NCBI RefSeq assembly: GCF_024397915.1
Contig: NZ_CP073347.1
Location: 248,001-312,000, forward strand
Reading direction: 5' to 3'
DNA: 64,000 bases
Origin: Marinobacterium rhizophilum
GTDB taxonomy: Bacteria; Pseudomonadota; Gammaproteobacteria; Pseudomonadales; Balneatricaceae
The stretch's first letter is position 1. Every line of letters begins with the position of its first letter. This document shows positions 16,560 through 25,317 of this stretch, one piece after another. The translations under genes were made by a program, and so were the position numbers. Below the pieces are notes generated by a model, which saw only the letters and a list, made by a program, of their open reading frames with translations, ran no database searches and was not told the DNA's origin.

Positions 16560-17165
16560 GATTTTAATCCTTATTTTGTTGCAGTGTTGATTAATGGTAC
16601 CTCTGATTGCCGGTGATGAATTGGATAATCAGGCCAATAAGCAGGCCTATAAGGACAACCTGGTGGTCAAGAAAAGAGGGCATAGTGAAAACCACGTCGG
16701 CTGGCATTGCCCCTGGATAGAAGTGACAGCGTCTGATTCCGCCACGCGGCACCATCAAGGCAGATCTGTTAGCTGCCGACCAGCAGCAGGAGAAGAAGAT
16801 CAATTGCCGCGCTGATCCGCTGGTGGCGACCAGGCTGCGCATCGAATTTTCTGCTCTGGCGGCGGCCGTTGATCCCGTTGCGTCGCGTCCGGTCAGTTCG
16901 AGGGGGGGCTGTGCCTGCGAGGCCCTGTTGAACGTGATAGTGATGATGGTGGCAAACTGCAGCGGTTGCTGTATTTACGCAGGGTCGGAACAGAGGCTTT
17001 CTGATGGTCGCCGTGGGTTGAATAGCGACCATCAGGCATGATTCGTGCTGGGGATAGACGGGGATCAGTCCGATGGAATAAACCTTCGTTCAGAGTGGAA
17101 TTAAAGTAAGGAATTAAATCGACTCCCATCGCTGTGACTGGCTCGGCTTCCCGGTTCAGCGTCAA
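16560..17165 (-). other. Intergenic region between AraC gene and aldolase operon
   Basis: About 600 bases that should hold the promoter of the aldolase operon. No frame shows a recognisable domain. A 38-codon minus-strand frame with one hydrophobic segment (QVVLIGLLIGLIIQFITG) ends at 16591, but it has no good start signal. I do not see the steroid-region motif here. Confidence 0.5.
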
Positions 17166-18200
17166 TCACGGGTTAATCGAGGCGCCCCAGAGTTTGGTGC
17201 GAAACTCGGTAGGTGTAAGCCCCGTCCATTTTTTGAATGCCTTAAGAAATCCAGAATGATCAGAATACCCCAGTTGCAGTGCAACCTGTGTAACCGCCAG
17301 GGTAGGATCACTCAATACCCGGCGGGCATGAATCTCTCTAATCTGGTCAATCAGCTGCTGATACTGCCATCCTTCGGACTGCAACTTGCGGTGAAGTGTA
17401 CGAGTGCTGCAGCACAGCGCCTGCGCTGCATCCGCCATATCAGGTGGGTTGGCAGGATCTTTGACAATTATCTGCCAGAGTCGCCAGGCAACACTTCCCC
17501 CCTGGCGAGTAATGCTTTTCTCTTCACACACGGACGCATAGAGCCGTGCGCTTTGAGGGCTGGCATTGGGAAGAGGTTGGTCGAGTATCGCTGCATCAAA
17601 AAACAACTGAATCACGGGTGTGTCAAACTGCACCGGGCAGTCAAATATTGCTCGATAGTCTTCTACATGGGGTGGCTCGGGATAGTCGCAACGCAATTGT
17701 GTCACGGGCAGTGGCTGGCCAAGAACCCAGCGCGCGGTCGTCATGATATTGCTGAGCAGGTCTTCAACCGCCAGCAGCCTGAGCTCCCCCAGGTCTTCCT
17801 TTACGCTGACCTGATAACAGCCCTGGCCGTCAATTTCACTGAAGGTGGTAATAATCGCATTGCCGGAAAAACGGCCGGGGTAATTCTGGTACTTAAGGCC
17901 CTTCTCGGTGGCCTCTCGCAAGGTTGCGCAGCTCATTATCAGGTAAGCCAATTGATCATAAGTGGCTAGTGATCGTTGATACCCAAGTTTAAGCCCGAGT
18001 CCGCTTTCACCCGTCAGATGCAGCGCATCCGATAAGAGCGCTCTATGAGTTGCACCACTAATCGAAATATCGAGGCGCTCAAGATCGTTCAACTGGTGGC
18101 TTCTGGACAATGATTCAGTATCGACTCCCTTTCTGGCGAGGAAGTCGAGTAGCCAGATGATATAACGGGTATCGGTATTTATTGGATGTACTCCATTCAA
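17166..18200 (-). CDS. AraC-family regulator with arabinose-binding-type N-domain
   Basis: 344-residue transcription factor. Residues 1-210 resemble the OruR/ArgR-type Arabinose_bd domain (GESGLGLKLGYQR is characteristic). The C-terminal AraC HTH pair spans about 240-338, with CSTRTLHRKLQSEGW as first helix-turn-helix and VALQLGYSDHSGFLKAFKKW as second. The only in-frame start at the N-terminus is TTG 18200, without an obvious ribosome binding site, so translation may be weak. It lies upstream of and in the same direction as the aldolase operon, and 158 bases upstream lies a copy of the candidate operator (18358-18373) pointing toward it. A role in controlling the adjacent operons is plausible. 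Confidence 0.85.
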   Translation of the reverse strand: MNGVHPINTDTRYIIWLLDFLARKGVDTESLSRSHQLNDLERLDISISGATHRALLSDALHLTGESGLGLKLGYQRSLATYDQLAYLIMSCATLREATEKGLKYQNYPGRFSGNAIITTFSEIDGQGCYQVSVKEDLGELRLLAVEDLLSNIMTTARWVLGQPLPVTQLRCDYPEPPHVEDYRAIFDCPVQFDTPVIQLFFDAAILDQPLPNASPQSARLYASVCEEKSITRQGGSVAWRLWQIIVKDPANPPDMADAAQALCCSTRTLHRKLQSEGWQYQQLIDQIREIHARRVLSDPTLAVTQVALQLGYSDHSGFLKAFKKWTGLTPTEFRTKLWGASINP

Positions 18201-18357
18201 AAAATAATAGAGAACGTAAAACCAAACGATGCAACAGGTAGCAAGGAAAGCCAGCTACGTCTAATGATGAAAGTAACCGGACACAGTCAAGCGGGTGTGG
18301 CTCTCATAAATACTCTTGGTATTTACTGATTATAATCACTCTCCCGGTCAGAAAGGG

Positions 18358-18373
18358 CATCGTCCAAACGGAC
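18358..18373 (-). promoter_or_regulatory. Candidate steroid-regulon operator, site 3, with adjoining palindrome
   Basis: On the minus strand this reads GTCCGTTTGGACGATG, which fits GTCYNNNNGGACGATG and makes a perfect GTCC-N4-GGAC inverted repeat. It points toward the AraC gene. The partly overlapping 12-bp palindrome GACCATATGGTC lies at 18371-18382. Confidence 0.5.
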
Positions 18374-18674
18374 CATATGGTCATCCCGAGCATGTGTTCA
18401 ATGCGACCCATGCCGTTTATCCAATGTTGACCCGGCGGGTTAATACATGAAACAGGGGCTTCATTACTGGCCTTTCGTTGAAACAAAGTGCCAAAGTTGC
18501 CCACTTTTTGCCCCAGGGAGGCCCGCAAGCCCAAGCACCTGCGCCCCCGATGCCGGCTGGACGGCAGGTTACAGGCCCGAAGAGGCCTGACCCGGCGATG
18601 GGCGTAACTCAGCGATGAACCTGAATATCGGCCATCCGAGCCTTTGTTCCCCCGTCTCTTTTCCCCGATTCTGC

Positions 18675-18693
18675 TTAGTCTCAATGGACGATG
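18675..18693 (+). promoter_or_regulatory. Candidate steroid-regulon operator, site 4
   Basis: TTAGTCTCAATGGACGATG, one mismatch from the site at 8152-8170. It ends 58 bases before the hsaC start and points toward the long catabolic operon. The rest of 18201-18748 holds no credible gene. Confidence 0.6.
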
Positions 18694-18751
18694 AGGCGCT
18701 GACACTCCCTTCCCATAATGGCTGTTAAAGAATAAACCCGGGAGGGATGTG

Positions 18752-19660
18752 ATGATTGATATTCGTGAGTTGGGCTACTTCGTCGCCCAGGCCGAAAATC
18801 TCGACGATTGGCAGCAGTACGCCGAGCAGGTGCTGGGGATGATGACCTCAGCTGCCCCGGGTGGCGGTCTGTACGTCAAGATGGATGAGCGTCCCTTCCG
18901 CATGCTCGTTGTCGAGGGTCCGGACAGCCGTTATCTGGCGTCGGGCTGGGGGCTAGCGTCCGAGGACGCCTTCGCCACCGCTACCGCCGAGCTGGATCAG
19001 CGTGGTGTCGCCTGGGAGGCCGGGGATGCAGCACTGTGCAATCAGCGTGGGGTACAGGCGCTGGCCGTGCTCAAGGATCCGTCCGGCAACCGTCACGAAC
19101 TCTACTGGGGGCATCGCTCGGATTGTCAGCCCTTTGTGTCACCCCAGGGCGTGCCGCGTTTTGTCACCGGCAACATGGGGCTGGGGCACACGGTATTGCC
19201 GGCACCCAACTTCGATGAAACCCGTGCCTTCCTGCAGGATGTGCTGGGATTCAGTCTGTCCGACAGCTTCAATCACCGCTCAGCCCCGGATGCCGAACCG
19301 CTGCGCATTCATTTCATGCACTGCAATAACCCGCGTCACCACAGCCTGGCAATCGCCGAATTCCCGGTGCCGTCCGGCTGCGTGCACGTGATGGTCGAGG
19401 TGGATTCCATGACCGAAGTGGGCCGCGCCCATGATCGTCACCAGGACCAGGGTGTGCAGCTGTCAGCGACTCTCGGTCAGCATCTCAATGATCAGATGAC
19501 GTCTTTCTACATGAAGACCCCGTCCGGTTTCGATCTGGAGTATGGCTACGGCGGTCTGCAGCTGGACTGGGAGGCGCACAGCGCCTTCGAATTCACCCGT
19601 GTCAGCCTCTGGGGTCATGACTTCTCGGTCGGTCAACAACAAGGAGCAAACAATGAATAA
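18752..19660 (+). CDS. hsaC: Type I extradiol dioxygenase (HsaC/BphC type)
   Basis: 302-residue two-domain vicinal-oxygen-chelate dioxygenase that cleaves a catechol next to its hydroxyls; HsaC opens the aromatised A ring of steroids (3,4-DHSA). The 2-His-1-Glu iron site is intact: His in GLGHTVLPAP (about 148), His in NPRHHSLAIAEF, Glu in FDLEYGYGG. Length is normal. GGGAGG at 18740-18745 serves ATG 18752; GTG 18749 is an alternative. First gene of the long operon, overlapping ipdA by 8 bases. The partner hydrolase hsaD is at 7035. No HsaA/B monooxygenase genes are in the window. Confidence 0.86.
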   Translation: MIDIRELGYFVAQAENLDDWQQYAEQVLGMMTSAAPGGGLYVKMDERPFRMLVVEGPDSRYLASGWGLASEDAFATATAELDQRGVAWEAGDAALCNQRGVQALAVLKDPSGNRHELYWGHRSDCQPFVSPQGVPRFVTGNMGLGHTVLPAPNFDETRAFLQDVLGFSLSDSFNHRSAPDAEPLRIHFMHCNNPRHHSLAIAEFPVPSGCVHVMVEVDSMTEVGRAHDRHQDQGVQLSATLGQHLNDQMTSFYMKTPSGFDLEYGYGGLQLDWEAHSAFEFTRVSLWGHDFSVGQQQGANNE

Positions 19661-20525
19661 ACAGATTACGGCCGCCGAAGCAGTCGCACAGCTGCGCGAT
19701 GGCATGACCATTGGTTTTGGTGGCTGGGGCCCGCGCCGCAAGCCCATGGCGATTGTGCGTGAAATCCTGCGCTCCGATGTGAAAGACCTGACGGTGGTGT
19801 CCTATGGTGGCCCTGAAGTTGGCATGCTCTGCGCTGCCGGCAAGGTCAGAAAACTGATCTTCGGCTTTGCCACCCTGGATGCGATTCCCCTCGAGCCCTG
19901 GTTCCGCAAGGTGCGCCAGGCGGGCGAGATCGAGGTAATGGAGCTGGATGAAGGCATGTTCCAGTGGGGCCTACGTGCCGCCGGCATGCGCATGCCGTTT
20001 CTGCCGACCCGCTGCGGACTGGCGACCGATGTGATCCGTCACAACAACCTCAAGACCATCCGCTCTCCCTACGACGATGGCGAAGAGCTGCTGGCCATGC
20101 CCGCACTGAATCTGGATGTGGCCTTTGTGCACGTGAACGTCGCCGATAGGCTCGGTAATACACTCATTACCGGCACCGACCCCTATTTCGATCACCTCGT
20201 CGCCCGCGCGGCCCAGCGCTGTATCGTTTCCACCGAACAGATCGAAGATCGTCTGCAACTGGATGCCGCCAGTGCCCGCAATAACACCTTCGAGCGTTAT
20301 CTGGTGCAGGGCGTTGTCCATGCTCCCCTGGGTGCGCACCCGACGACCTGCTCGCCTGCCTACGGCTGGGATATGCAACACCTCAAACGCTATGTCGACT
20401 GCGCCAGCCAGGATAACGGCTGGAATGTCTATATGGACGAGTTTATCCGCTCCGGTGAAGAGGCCTACCAGGTCGCCAATGGCGGTGCTGACGCGATGGG
20501 CAGCCTGCCGCTGCCGACATTTTAA
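19653..20525 (+). CDS. ipdA: COCHEA-CoA hydrolase/CoA-transferase-like alpha subunit IpdA
   Basis: 290-residue alpha subunit of the IpdAB heterodimer, a class I CoA-transferase-fold enzyme. In mycobacteria and rhodococci it hydrolytically opens the last steroid ring (ring C of COCHEA-CoA). The sequence follows mycobacterial IpdA closely: DGMTIGFGGWGPRRKPMAIVRE at the start (SENG-type region), LDEGMFQWGLRA at about residue 100 and ALNLDVAFVHVN at about 155. AAGGAG precedes ATG 19653, which lies inside the end of hsaC (8-base overlap). IpdB follows after 11 bases. This pair is the strongest marker that the cluster handles steroid rings C/D. Confidence 0.9.
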   Translation: MNKQITAAEAVAQLRDGMTIGFGGWGPRRKPMAIVREILRSDVKDLTVVSYGGPEVGMLCAAGKVRKLIFGFATLDAIPLEPWFRKVRQAGEIEVMELDEGMFQWGLRAAGMRMPFLPTRCGLATDVIRHNNLKTIRSPYDDGEELLAMPALNLDVAFVHVNVADRLGNTLITGTDPYFDHLVARAAQRCIVSTEQIEDRLQLDAASARNNTFERYLVQGVVHAPLGAHPTTCSPAYGWDMQHLKRYVDCASQDNGWNVYMDEFIRSGEEAYQVANGGADAMGSLPLPTF

Positions 20526-20536
20526 GGAGAGTCACA

Positions 20537-21346
20537 ATGACGACCAACAGTGAATTTACGCTGGCCGAACTGATGATTGTGGCCGCTTCAGAGGCCTGGC
20601 GCGGCGATGGCGAACTGATCGCCTCGGGGCTGGGCATCATTCCCCGTCTGGGTGCGAGCCTGGCGAAGATGACCCATACGCCGGAATTGCTGATGACCGA
20701 CAGCGAAACGCTGCTGGTGGAAGAACCGATCCCGGTCGGCCCGCGGGGCGATTACAAGCCCAGGTATTCCGGCTATCTGTCCTTCGAACGCATGTTCGAG
20801 TGTGTTTGGGGTGGCAGGCGCCACGCCATGATCGGCCCGACCCAGATCGACCGTTTCGGCCAGACCAACCTGTCCTGCATTGGCGACTACGACAAGCCGA
20901 AAGTGGCCATGCTGGGTGTGCGCGGCCTGCCGGGCAACAGCATTAACCACATCAACTCGCTGTTTGTACCCAGCCACAACACGCGCACCTTCGTGGCGGG
21001 CGAAGTGGATATGGTCTCAGGCGTTGGCTACAACCCGGCGCGCTGGAGCGAGCATATGCGCCAGGATCTGATGGAGATCCGTCACATCGTTACCAATCTC
21101 TGCGTGATGGATTTCGAAGGGCCGGATCATGCCATCCGGGTGCGCTCGCTGCACCCGGGCGTCAGCTTCGAAGAAGTCCAGGCCAACACCGGTTTTGCGC
21201 TGCTGCAGGCGCCGGACATGGGCGAGACGCCGCACCCGACCGCTGAGCAGCTGGCCGTGATAGCCCGGTTTGACCCACATAACCTCCGTGCGCGTCAGCT
21301 GAAAGACAATCCGCCGGGCGTTCGCGCCGCTACCTCCGACCAGTAA
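20537..21346 (+). CDS. ipdB: COCHEA-CoA hydrolase beta subunit IpdB
   Basis: 269-residue beta subunit partnering IpdA in C-ring opening. Family-specific segments are visible: GLGIIPRLGASLAKMTHTPELLMTD near residue 30, GGRRHAMIGPTQIDRFGQTN near 90, GVRGLPGNSINH near 130 and the late MDFEGPDHAIRVRSLHPGV. Length slightly exceeds the roughly 250 residues of mycobacterial IpdB. AGGAG lies 8 bases before ATG 20537. It is followed after 13 bases by a crotonase gene. Reaction and partner assignment come from the family; the local pairing with ipdA supports it. Confidence 0.9.
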   Translation: MTTNSEFTLAELMIVAASEAWRGDGELIASGLGIIPRLGASLAKMTHTPELLMTDSETLLVEEPIPVGPRGDYKPRYSGYLSFERMFECVWGGRRHAMIGPTQIDRFGQTNLSCIGDYDKPKVAMLGVRGLPGNSINHINSLFVPSHNTRTFVAGEVDMVSGVGYNPARWSEHMRQDLMEIRHIVTNLCVMDFEGPDHAIRVRSLHPGVSFEEVQANTGFALLQAPDMGETPHPTAEQLAVIARFDPHNLRARQLKDNPPGVRAATSDQ

Positions 21347-21359
21347 ACGGGAGCCTGTC

Positions 21360-22283
21360 ATGACTGCAGCCAATCCATCGCAGGAATTTGTTCAGCGTGA
21401 AGACAAGGCGGTTTACGAGACCGAAGAGCCGGTGCTTTACAGGGTCGAGGCGGGCATTGCCACCCTCACCATGAACCGGCCCGGCTTCAATAACGCACAG
21501 AACTCGCAGATGACCTACGCCCTTGATGCCGCCTTTCGCCAGGCCGTGGACGATGACAGCGTCAAGGTGATTGTGCTGCGCGGAGAAGGAAAACACTTCT
21601 CGGCCGGTCATGATATCGGTACGCCTGGACGGGATATCAACAAGGAGTTCGAGCGCAACCAGTTGTGGTGGGACCACACCAACAAGCCCGGTGGCGAGTA
21701 CCTCTATGCCCGTGAGCAGGAAGTGTATCTGGGCATGTGCCGGCGCTGGCGCGAGTTGCCCAAACCGACCATTGCCATGGTGCAGGGCGCCTGTGTGGCC
21801 GGTGGTCTGATGCTGGCCTGGGTCTGCGATCTGATTATCGCCAGCGATGATGCCTTCTTCCAGGATCCGGTGGTGCGCATGGGCATTCCGGGGGTGGAGT
21901 ATTTTGCCCATCCTTTCGAACTGAACCCGCGAGTGGCCAAGGAATTTCTGTTTCTGGGGGATCGCATGAGTGCCCAGCGTGGCTACGAGATGGGCATGGT
22001 GAACCGTGTCGTGTCCCGCGAGGCCCTGGTCGATGCCACCTACGAGATGGCGGCCAAGGTCGCTCGCCAGCCCCGCATGGGGCTGGCGCTGACCAAGCAG
22101 GTGATCAACCACATCGAAGATCTGCAGGGCAAACGCACGGGCATGGAAGCGGCCTTTGCCTGGCACCACTTTGCCCACGTGCACAATGAGCAGATCTCCG
22201 GTGACCTGCTCGGCGGTTACGACGCCAAGGGCATGGTCAAGGCCAACAAGGCCGAGGCCGGCGACAACGGAGATAAGGCATGA
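21360..22283 (+). CDS. Crotonase-superfamily protein with non-canonical active site
   Basis: 307-residue enoyl-CoA hydratase/isomerase superfamily protein. The oxyanion-hole region RGEGKHFSAGHDIGT is present. The two usual hydratase glutamates are replaced: the GGGCE position reads AGGLM and the PE position reads DPVV. A 30-residue insert (FERNQLWWDHTNKPGGEYLYAREQ) follows the first loop. This argues against simple hydration and for another CoA-ester reaction (hydrolysis, isomerisation or retro-aldol type). It lies between ipdB and ipdC, overlapping ipdC by 4 bases (ATGA), so translational coupling to the ring C/D enzymes is likely. Exact function unknown. Confidence 0.8.
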   Translation: MTAANPSQEFVQREDKAVYETEEPVLYRVEAGIATLTMNRPGFNNAQNSQMTYALDAAFRQAVDDDSVKVIVLRGEGKHFSAGHDIGTPGRDINKEFERNQLWWDHTNKPGGEYLYAREQEVYLGMCRRWRELPKPTIAMVQGACVAGGLMLAWVCDLIIASDDAFFQDPVVRMGIPGVEYFAHPFELNPRVAKEFLFLGDRMSAQRGYEMGMVNRVVSREALVDATYEMAAKVARQPRMGLALTKQVINHIEDLQGKRTGMEAAFAWHHFAHVHNEQISGDLLGGYDAKGMVKANKAEAGDNGDKA

Positions 22284-23380
22284 GCAGCCCATTGTTACAC
22301 ACCGAGCTGACCCGCCGTCTGGGCTGTCGCTATCCCATCGTCCAGACCGCCATGGGCTGGGTGTCGGATGCCAATCTGGTGATCGCCACGACCAAGGGCG
22401 GCGGCTTCGGCTTTCTGGCCGGTGCCACTATTGAGCCCGCGCAGCTGGAAGGGGAGATCCGCAAGGTGATCGATGCCACCGGCGGCAGCAACTTCGGCCT
22501 CAATTTCCATATGTTCCAGGAAAATGCGCAGCAGTGCGTCGAGCTGGCGATTCAGTACCGCCTGAAAGCGGTCAGCTATGGCCGTGGCCCCGACCAGGCA
22601 ACCATTGGCCGTCTCAAGGCCGCCGATGTGCTCTGTATCCCCACGGTCGGCGCGGTCAAGCATGCCATCAAGGCGGTGGCGCTGGGCGCGGACATGATCA
22701 CCATTCAGGGCAGTGAGGGTGGCGGCCATACCGGCGGCGTGCCCACCACCATCCTGCTTCCCCAGGTGCTGGATGCCGTGGATGTACCCGTCATTGCTGC
22801 CGGCGGCTATTCCACTGGGCGCGGTCTGGCCGCAGCCCTGGCCGCAGGTGCCAGCGGTATCGCCATGGGTACGCGATTCATGATGACCACCGACTCACCC
22901 ACGCCCGAACAGACCCTGGCGCGCTATCTGGCAGTACAGGACACCCAGCTGATCCGCGTGACCACTGCGGTCGACGGAATGCGCCATCGCATGATCGAAA
23001 ACGTCTTCATTCGCAAGCTCGAGGGCGCAAGCCCCATGCGCAAATTGCTGATCGCGCTCTCCAGCGCCCGTCAGTGGAAGCGTGAAACCGGCATGACCTT
23101 CGGCCACATGCTGAAGACATTCTGCAAGGCGGTGAAGGAAGATCCTGCACAAATGTCGCAGGTGGTGATGTCGGCCAACCAGCCGGTACTGCTGCAACGC
23201 TCGATGGTCCAGGGCGTTCCGGACGAGGGCATTCTGCCCAGCGGCCAGGTGGCCGCAGCAATCAATGAATTAGTCAGTGCCCCCGAGCTGATCGCCACGA
23301 TCGCCGGAGAAGCTGAAACCTGTTTGCAAGCGCTGTGCACTCGCGCAGCCGCCGGACAGGCACTGGAAGAGGCATCCTGA
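22280..23380 (+). CDS. ipdC: IpdC-type flavin-dependent enoyl-CoA reductase (nitronate monooxygenase fold)
   Basis: 366-residue FMN TIM-barrel protein of the nitronate monooxygenase/FabK family. In steroid-degrading actinobacteria IpdC works on 5-hydroxy-HIC-CoA-type intermediates before ring D opening. Motifs: PIVQTAMGWVSDANL at the N-terminus (family PIVQ(G/T) motif), GSEGGGHTGG at about residue 150 with the family His, and IAAGGYSTGRGLAAALAAGASGIAMGTRF for phosphate binding. Start ATG overlaps the previous stop (ATGA). The next gene begins one base after its stop. A paralogue of the same fold is at 46479 in the carnitine-type block. Confidence 0.85.
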   Translation: MSSPLLHTELTRRLGCRYPIVQTAMGWVSDANLVIATTKGGGFGFLAGATIEPAQLEGEIRKVIDATGGSNFGLNFHMFQENAQQCVELAIQYRLKAVSYGRGPDQATIGRLKAADVLCIPTVGAVKHAIKAVALGADMITIQGSEGGGHTGGVPTTILLPQVLDAVDVPVIAAGGYSTGRGLAAALAAGASGIAMGTRFMMTTDSPTPEQTLARYLAVQDTQLIRVTTAVDGMRHRMIENVFIRKLEGASPMRKLLIALSSARQWKRETGMTFGHMLKTFCKAVKEDPAQMSQVVMSANQPVLLQRSMVQGVPDEGILPSGQVAAAINELVSAPELIATIAGEAETCLQALCTRAAAGQALEEAS

Positions 23381-23381
23381 G

Positions 23382-24134
23382 ATGAGTACAGGCCATAAAG
23401 TTCAGATAGAGAATGGTATTGCCGAGGTTGTGATCGCCAAGCTCCCGGTCAACGCCCTCGACAGCCGGGAGTGGTTCGAGCTGGCCCGGGACATCGAGTC
23501 CCTGGGGCGCGACCCCGAAGTGCGCGTGCTTGTCATCCGCGCCGAGGGGCGGGGTTTTTGCGCCGGCGTGGATATCAAGGAGCTGGACAAGCATCCCGAA
23601 CGTATCGTCGACGTCAACGCCGGCAACTACGCCACCTTCAAGGCGGTACACCGCTGTGAAGTGCCGGTGATCGTGGCGGTACATGGTTATGTACTGGGCG
23701 GCGGTATCGGTATCACCGGTGCGGCCGATATCGTGCTGGCCTCCGACTGCGCCAGCTTTGCCCTGCCAGAGGTGGACCGCGGTGCCATGGGCGGCGGCGC
23801 ACATCTGCAACGGCTGTTCCCGGTGCAGAAAGTGCGCCAGATGTTCTTCACCGGAGAGGCCGTGACTGCGCCCGAGGCGGATCGTTACGGCTTTATTGAG
23901 TGCATCGTCCCCAAAGAGCAGCTGCGTGAAGCAGCCCTGGAAATTGCCGCCAAGATTGCGGCCAAGAGCCCGGCCATGATCCGTATCGCCAAGGAAGCGC
24001 TCAACGGTATCGAGGACGGCAACCTGGAAGACAAATACCGCTGGGAGCAGGGCTTCACACTGCAGGCTTACACCAGCCCGGACTCGGCTGAAACGCGCCG
24101 GGCCTTTGTCGAAAAACGTGACGCAACTTTCTGA
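23382..24134 (+). CDS. echA20: EchA20-type crotonase (steroid ring D hydrolase)
   Basis: 250-residue crotonase, close in pattern and length to mycobacterial EchA20 (247 residues), which opens ring D of HIEC-CoA by C-C hydrolysis. GRGFCAGVDIKELDKHPER holds the oxyanion-hole loop. The GGGCE glutamate is glycine here (GGGIGITGAAD), while the second glutamate position is kept (FALPEVDRG), as expected for a hydrolase rather than a hydratase. The C-terminal YTSPDSAETRRAFVEKRDATF is typical. It sits between ipdC and an acyl-CoA dehydrogenase, the order seen in ring C/D clusters. In betaproteobacteria the corresponding gene has been called scdY. Confidence 0.85.
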   Translation: MSTGHKVQIENGIAEVVIAKLPVNALDSREWFELARDIESLGRDPEVRVLVIRAEGRGFCAGVDIKELDKHPERIVDVNAGNYATFKAVHRCEVPVIVAVHGYVLGGGIGITGAADIVLASDCASFALPEVDRGAMGGGAHLQRLFPVQKVRQMFFTGEAVTAPEADRYGFIECIVPKEQLREAALEIAAKIAAKSPAMIRIAKEALNGIEDGNLEDKYRWEQGFTLQAYTSPDSAETRRAFVEKRDATF

Positions 24135-24142
24135 GGTGCGAT

Positions 24143-25309
24143 ATGGATCTGACCTATACCCCCCGACAGCAGGCCTTTCGTGCAGAGGTGCGGGCCTGGC
24201 TGGTTGAGAATGTGCCAGTTGAAAAGCTGGCCAGTTACGACACGCGCGAAGGTTTCGAGCAGCACCGCGAGTGGGAACGCAAGCTGTTTGATGCGCGCCT
24301 GTCGATGGTGATGTGGCCGCAGGAGCTGGGTGGTCGCGGTTGCGACCTGACCGAGTGGCTCATCTTTGAAGAAGAATACTACGGCGCCGATGCACCCATG
24401 CGTGTGAATCAGAATGGCCAGCTGCTGCTGGGGCCCACGCTGATGGAATTTGGTACCCAGGCGCAGAAGGAACGTTTCCTGCCGCGCATGGCTGCCAGTG
24501 ACGACATGTGGGCCCAGGGCTGGTCCGAACCCAGCGCCGGCTCTGACATGGCGGCCGTATCCAGCAAGGCAATTCGCGATGGTGATCACTATGTGATCAA
24601 TGGCCAGAAAACCTGGTCCACCCGTGCCAGCTTTGCCGACTGGGTGTTCGGGCTGTTCCGCAGTGATCCCGAGTCAAGCCGTCATCACGGTCTGTCCTAC
24701 CTGCTGGTACCGCTGGACGCCAAGGGAGTGACCATTCGTCCGATCAAGGCACTGAATGGCAAGGATGCCTTTGCCGAGATCTTTTTCGACGACGTACGGG
24801 TACCGGTAGAAAATCGCATTGGCGACGAGGGCCAGGGCTGGAAGGTCGCGATGGCAACGGCCGGTTTTGAGCGCGGCCTGCTGCTGCGCTCACCGGCCCG
24901 GTTTCAGCAGCCGGTGCGCAAGCTTATCGAGCTGTACAAGGCCCATCAGACTGAGGCGGATCGCGACCCCAGCATCCGTGATGCCGTGCTGGAAGCCTGG
25001 GCGGGTGCAGAAGCCTATGCGCTGTCGGCGTACCACACCGTAGGACGTATCGCCCGAGGCGACAAGATTGGTGCCGAGTCCAGCATCAACAAGATTGTCT
25101 GGTCTGAGCTGGATCTGAAAATTCATGAAACCGCGATGCGGATTCTGGGTGCTCGGGGCGAGCTGCTGGCCGGTGCGCCGCAGGGTGGCGATGTTGATGG
25201 CTGGCTGGAGGGCTTCCTGTTTGCCCAGGCCGGACCGATCTATGCCGGCGCCAACGAGATTCAACGCAATATAATCGCTGAGCGCATGCTCGGCCTGCCA
25301 AAAGCCTGA
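24143..25309 (+). CDS. Acyl-CoA dehydrogenase (FadE30-like)
   Basis: 388-residue FAD-dependent acyl-CoA dehydrogenase. It matches the FadE30-type proteins of steroid ring C/D degradation: YTPRQQAFRAEVRAWL at the N-terminus, GWSEPSAGSDMAAV at about 130, WSTRASFADWVFGLFR at about 155 and AGANEIQRNIIAERMLGLPKA at the end. The usual catalytic Glu of the YEGT motif is Ala (YAGAN), as in related steroid enzymes that place the base elsewhere. The next gene encodes a shorter homologue 8 bp downstream, so a heteromeric dehydrogenase is likely. Electrons would pass to ETF and ETF-QO, the latter encoded at the end of the same operon. Confidence 0.86.
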   Translation: MDLTYTPRQQAFRAEVRAWLVENVPVEKLASYDTREGFEQHREWERKLFDARLSMVMWPQELGGRGCDLTEWLIFEEEYYGADAPMRVNQNGQLLLGPTLMEFGTQAQKERFLPRMAASDDMWAQGWSEPSAGSDMAAVSSKAIRDGDHYVINGQKTWSTRASFADWVFGLFRSDPESSRHHGLSYLLVPLDAKGVTIRPIKALNGKDAFAEIFFDDVRVPVENRIGDEGQGWKVAMATAGFERGLLLRSPARFQQPVRKLIELYKAHQTEADRDPSIRDAVLEAWAGAEAYALSAYHTVGRIARGDKIGAESSINKIVWSELDLKIHETAMRILGARGELLAGAPQGGDVDGWLEGFLFAQAGPIYAGANEIQRNIIAERMLGLPKA

Positions 25310-25317
25310 GGTTCGCC

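Noticed and set aside
16591..16842. Minus-strand frame with one hydrophobic segment before the aldolase gene
   Set aside because: No start signal and no homology recognised; it more likely overlaps the operon promoter.
18304..18705. 133-codon minus-strand open frame between the AraC gene and hsaC
   Set aside because: Very Arg/Ser-rich, no family resemblance, and it would cover the two candidate operator sites and the hsaC promoter.
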